Notes under the pieces: generated by a model | Database searches by the model: none | Told to the model about the DNA's origin: nothing | What the model saw: only the letters and a program-made list of their open reading frames with translations | Shown here: one piece after another, positions 63,807-64,000 of the stretch | How positions within the stretch are numbered: position 1 is the stretch's first letter | How the letters are laid out: each line of letters begins with the position of its first letter | DNA from: Agrobacterium albertimagni AOL15 | Lineage (GTDB): Bacteria; Pseudomonadota; Alphaproteobacteria; Rhizobiales; Rhizobiaceae | Assembly (NCBI RefSeq): GCF_000300855.1 | Contig: NZ_ALJF01000006.1 | Location: 1 to 64,000 of the forward strand | Length of the DNA stretch: 64,000 nt | Direction: 5' to 3' | Position numbers and translations under genes: made by a program

Positions 63807-64000
63807 TCAAGCGTCCGGGAGGACCGGGGTTTCCAATAGCCTGCCCGTACCGACATCGGCGATACCGCGGTCGGTCTGGTGCGGCCCCGCATTGCAGGCA
63901 AGCGTTGCCCCGAAACAGGCCTTGAACACCAGATAAGGTGGCTGCCAGTCGACGATCTCATCCATTGCCGATCGGAGTAGAGAAAAATCGCGCGCAACTT
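63807..64000 (-). CDS. unidentified gene, C-terminal fragment
   Basis: The last 64 codons of a minus-strand gene enter from the right edge and end at TGA (63807-63809). The frame has GC-rich wobble positions and a protein-like composition (MDEIVDWQPPYLVFKACFG, then CNAGPHQTDRGI). I do not recognise the family. The stop is 18 bp from the stop of the M20 gene, so the two converge. Confidence 0.5.
   Translation of the reverse strand, partial: VARDFSLLRSAMDEIVDWQPPYLVFKACFGATLACNAGPHQTDRGIADVGTGRLLETPVLPDA

Noticed and set aside
1..64000. CRISPR arrays, tRNA or rRNA genes, replication origin
   Set aside because: Looked for regularly spaced repeats, clover-leaf-like sequences and repABC-type genes and found none that could be supported.

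Overview
The window looks like an accessory replicon (large plasmid or chromid) of a Rhizobiaceae-type alphaproteobacterium. The basis is the high-GC coding style, an IS66-family element with a rhizobial-type accessory gene, a truncated gene of the rhizobial plasmid 'RHE_PE00001'/DUF1612 type, two hipBA-type loci, an ArdC-like anti-restriction protein, and a very high density of ABC/TRAP uptake operons each with its own regulator. No rRNA, tRNA, CRISPR array or replication gene was seen.

Layout. 1-1322: right-hand part of an IS66-family insertion that cuts a DUF1612 gene (1276-2220). 2630-6773: a membrane GGDEF-EAL protein followed by two tandem amino-acid-type periplasmic binding proteins. 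7029-14095 (minus strand), cluster A: a LacI-HTH/PfkB-kinase fusion, a ThuA-like protein, a single-domain sugar-type ABC ATPase, a binding protein, two permeases and an M20 deacylase. 14253-23674, cluster B: LacI regulator, binding protein, ATPase, permease, phosphotriesterase-like hydrolase, a second ThuA-like protein, a PfkB kinase on the opposite strand, then BtpA-like, TenA-like and allantoate-amidohydrolase-like enzymes. A and B share a ThuA-like paralogue pair, a PfkB kinase, an M20 amidohydrolase and an Rbs-type transporter. They look like two versions of one poorly described catabolic theme.

24504-32426: a hipBA toxin-antitoxin pair, an ArdC-like protein and a YhaO/YhaN (SbcDC-like) nuclease/ATPase pair. 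32509-35693: a TAXI-type TRAP transporter. 36252-48058: a DeoR repressor divergent from a seven-gene plus-strand operon made of a ProX/ProV/fused-ProW quaternary-amine transporter, two choline-kinase-like phosphotransferases and two dimethylglycine/sarcosine-dehydrogenase-like flavoproteins. 48570-50461: an NmrA-like reductase convergent with a LysR regulator. 51432-52885: an intact HipB-like gene next to a decayed hipA. 52960-61618: a LacI repressor divergent from a MalFGK-type ABC operon with two ATPases and a tiny membrane protein, ending in a DhaKL dihydroxyacetone kinase. 61737-64000: a phosphoribosyltransferase, an M20 amidohydrolase and an unidentified partial gene.

The strongest leads are: the LacI-HTH/PfkB fusion (12917-14095) with a LacI-type palindrome 14 bp upstream of its start; the four-site LacI operator ladder at 23703-23754; the kinase gene inverted inside cluster B (candidate noncontiguous operon); and the paired kinase/flavoprotein operon at 41359-48058. 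All functions are inferred from sequence reading alone; no database search was run.
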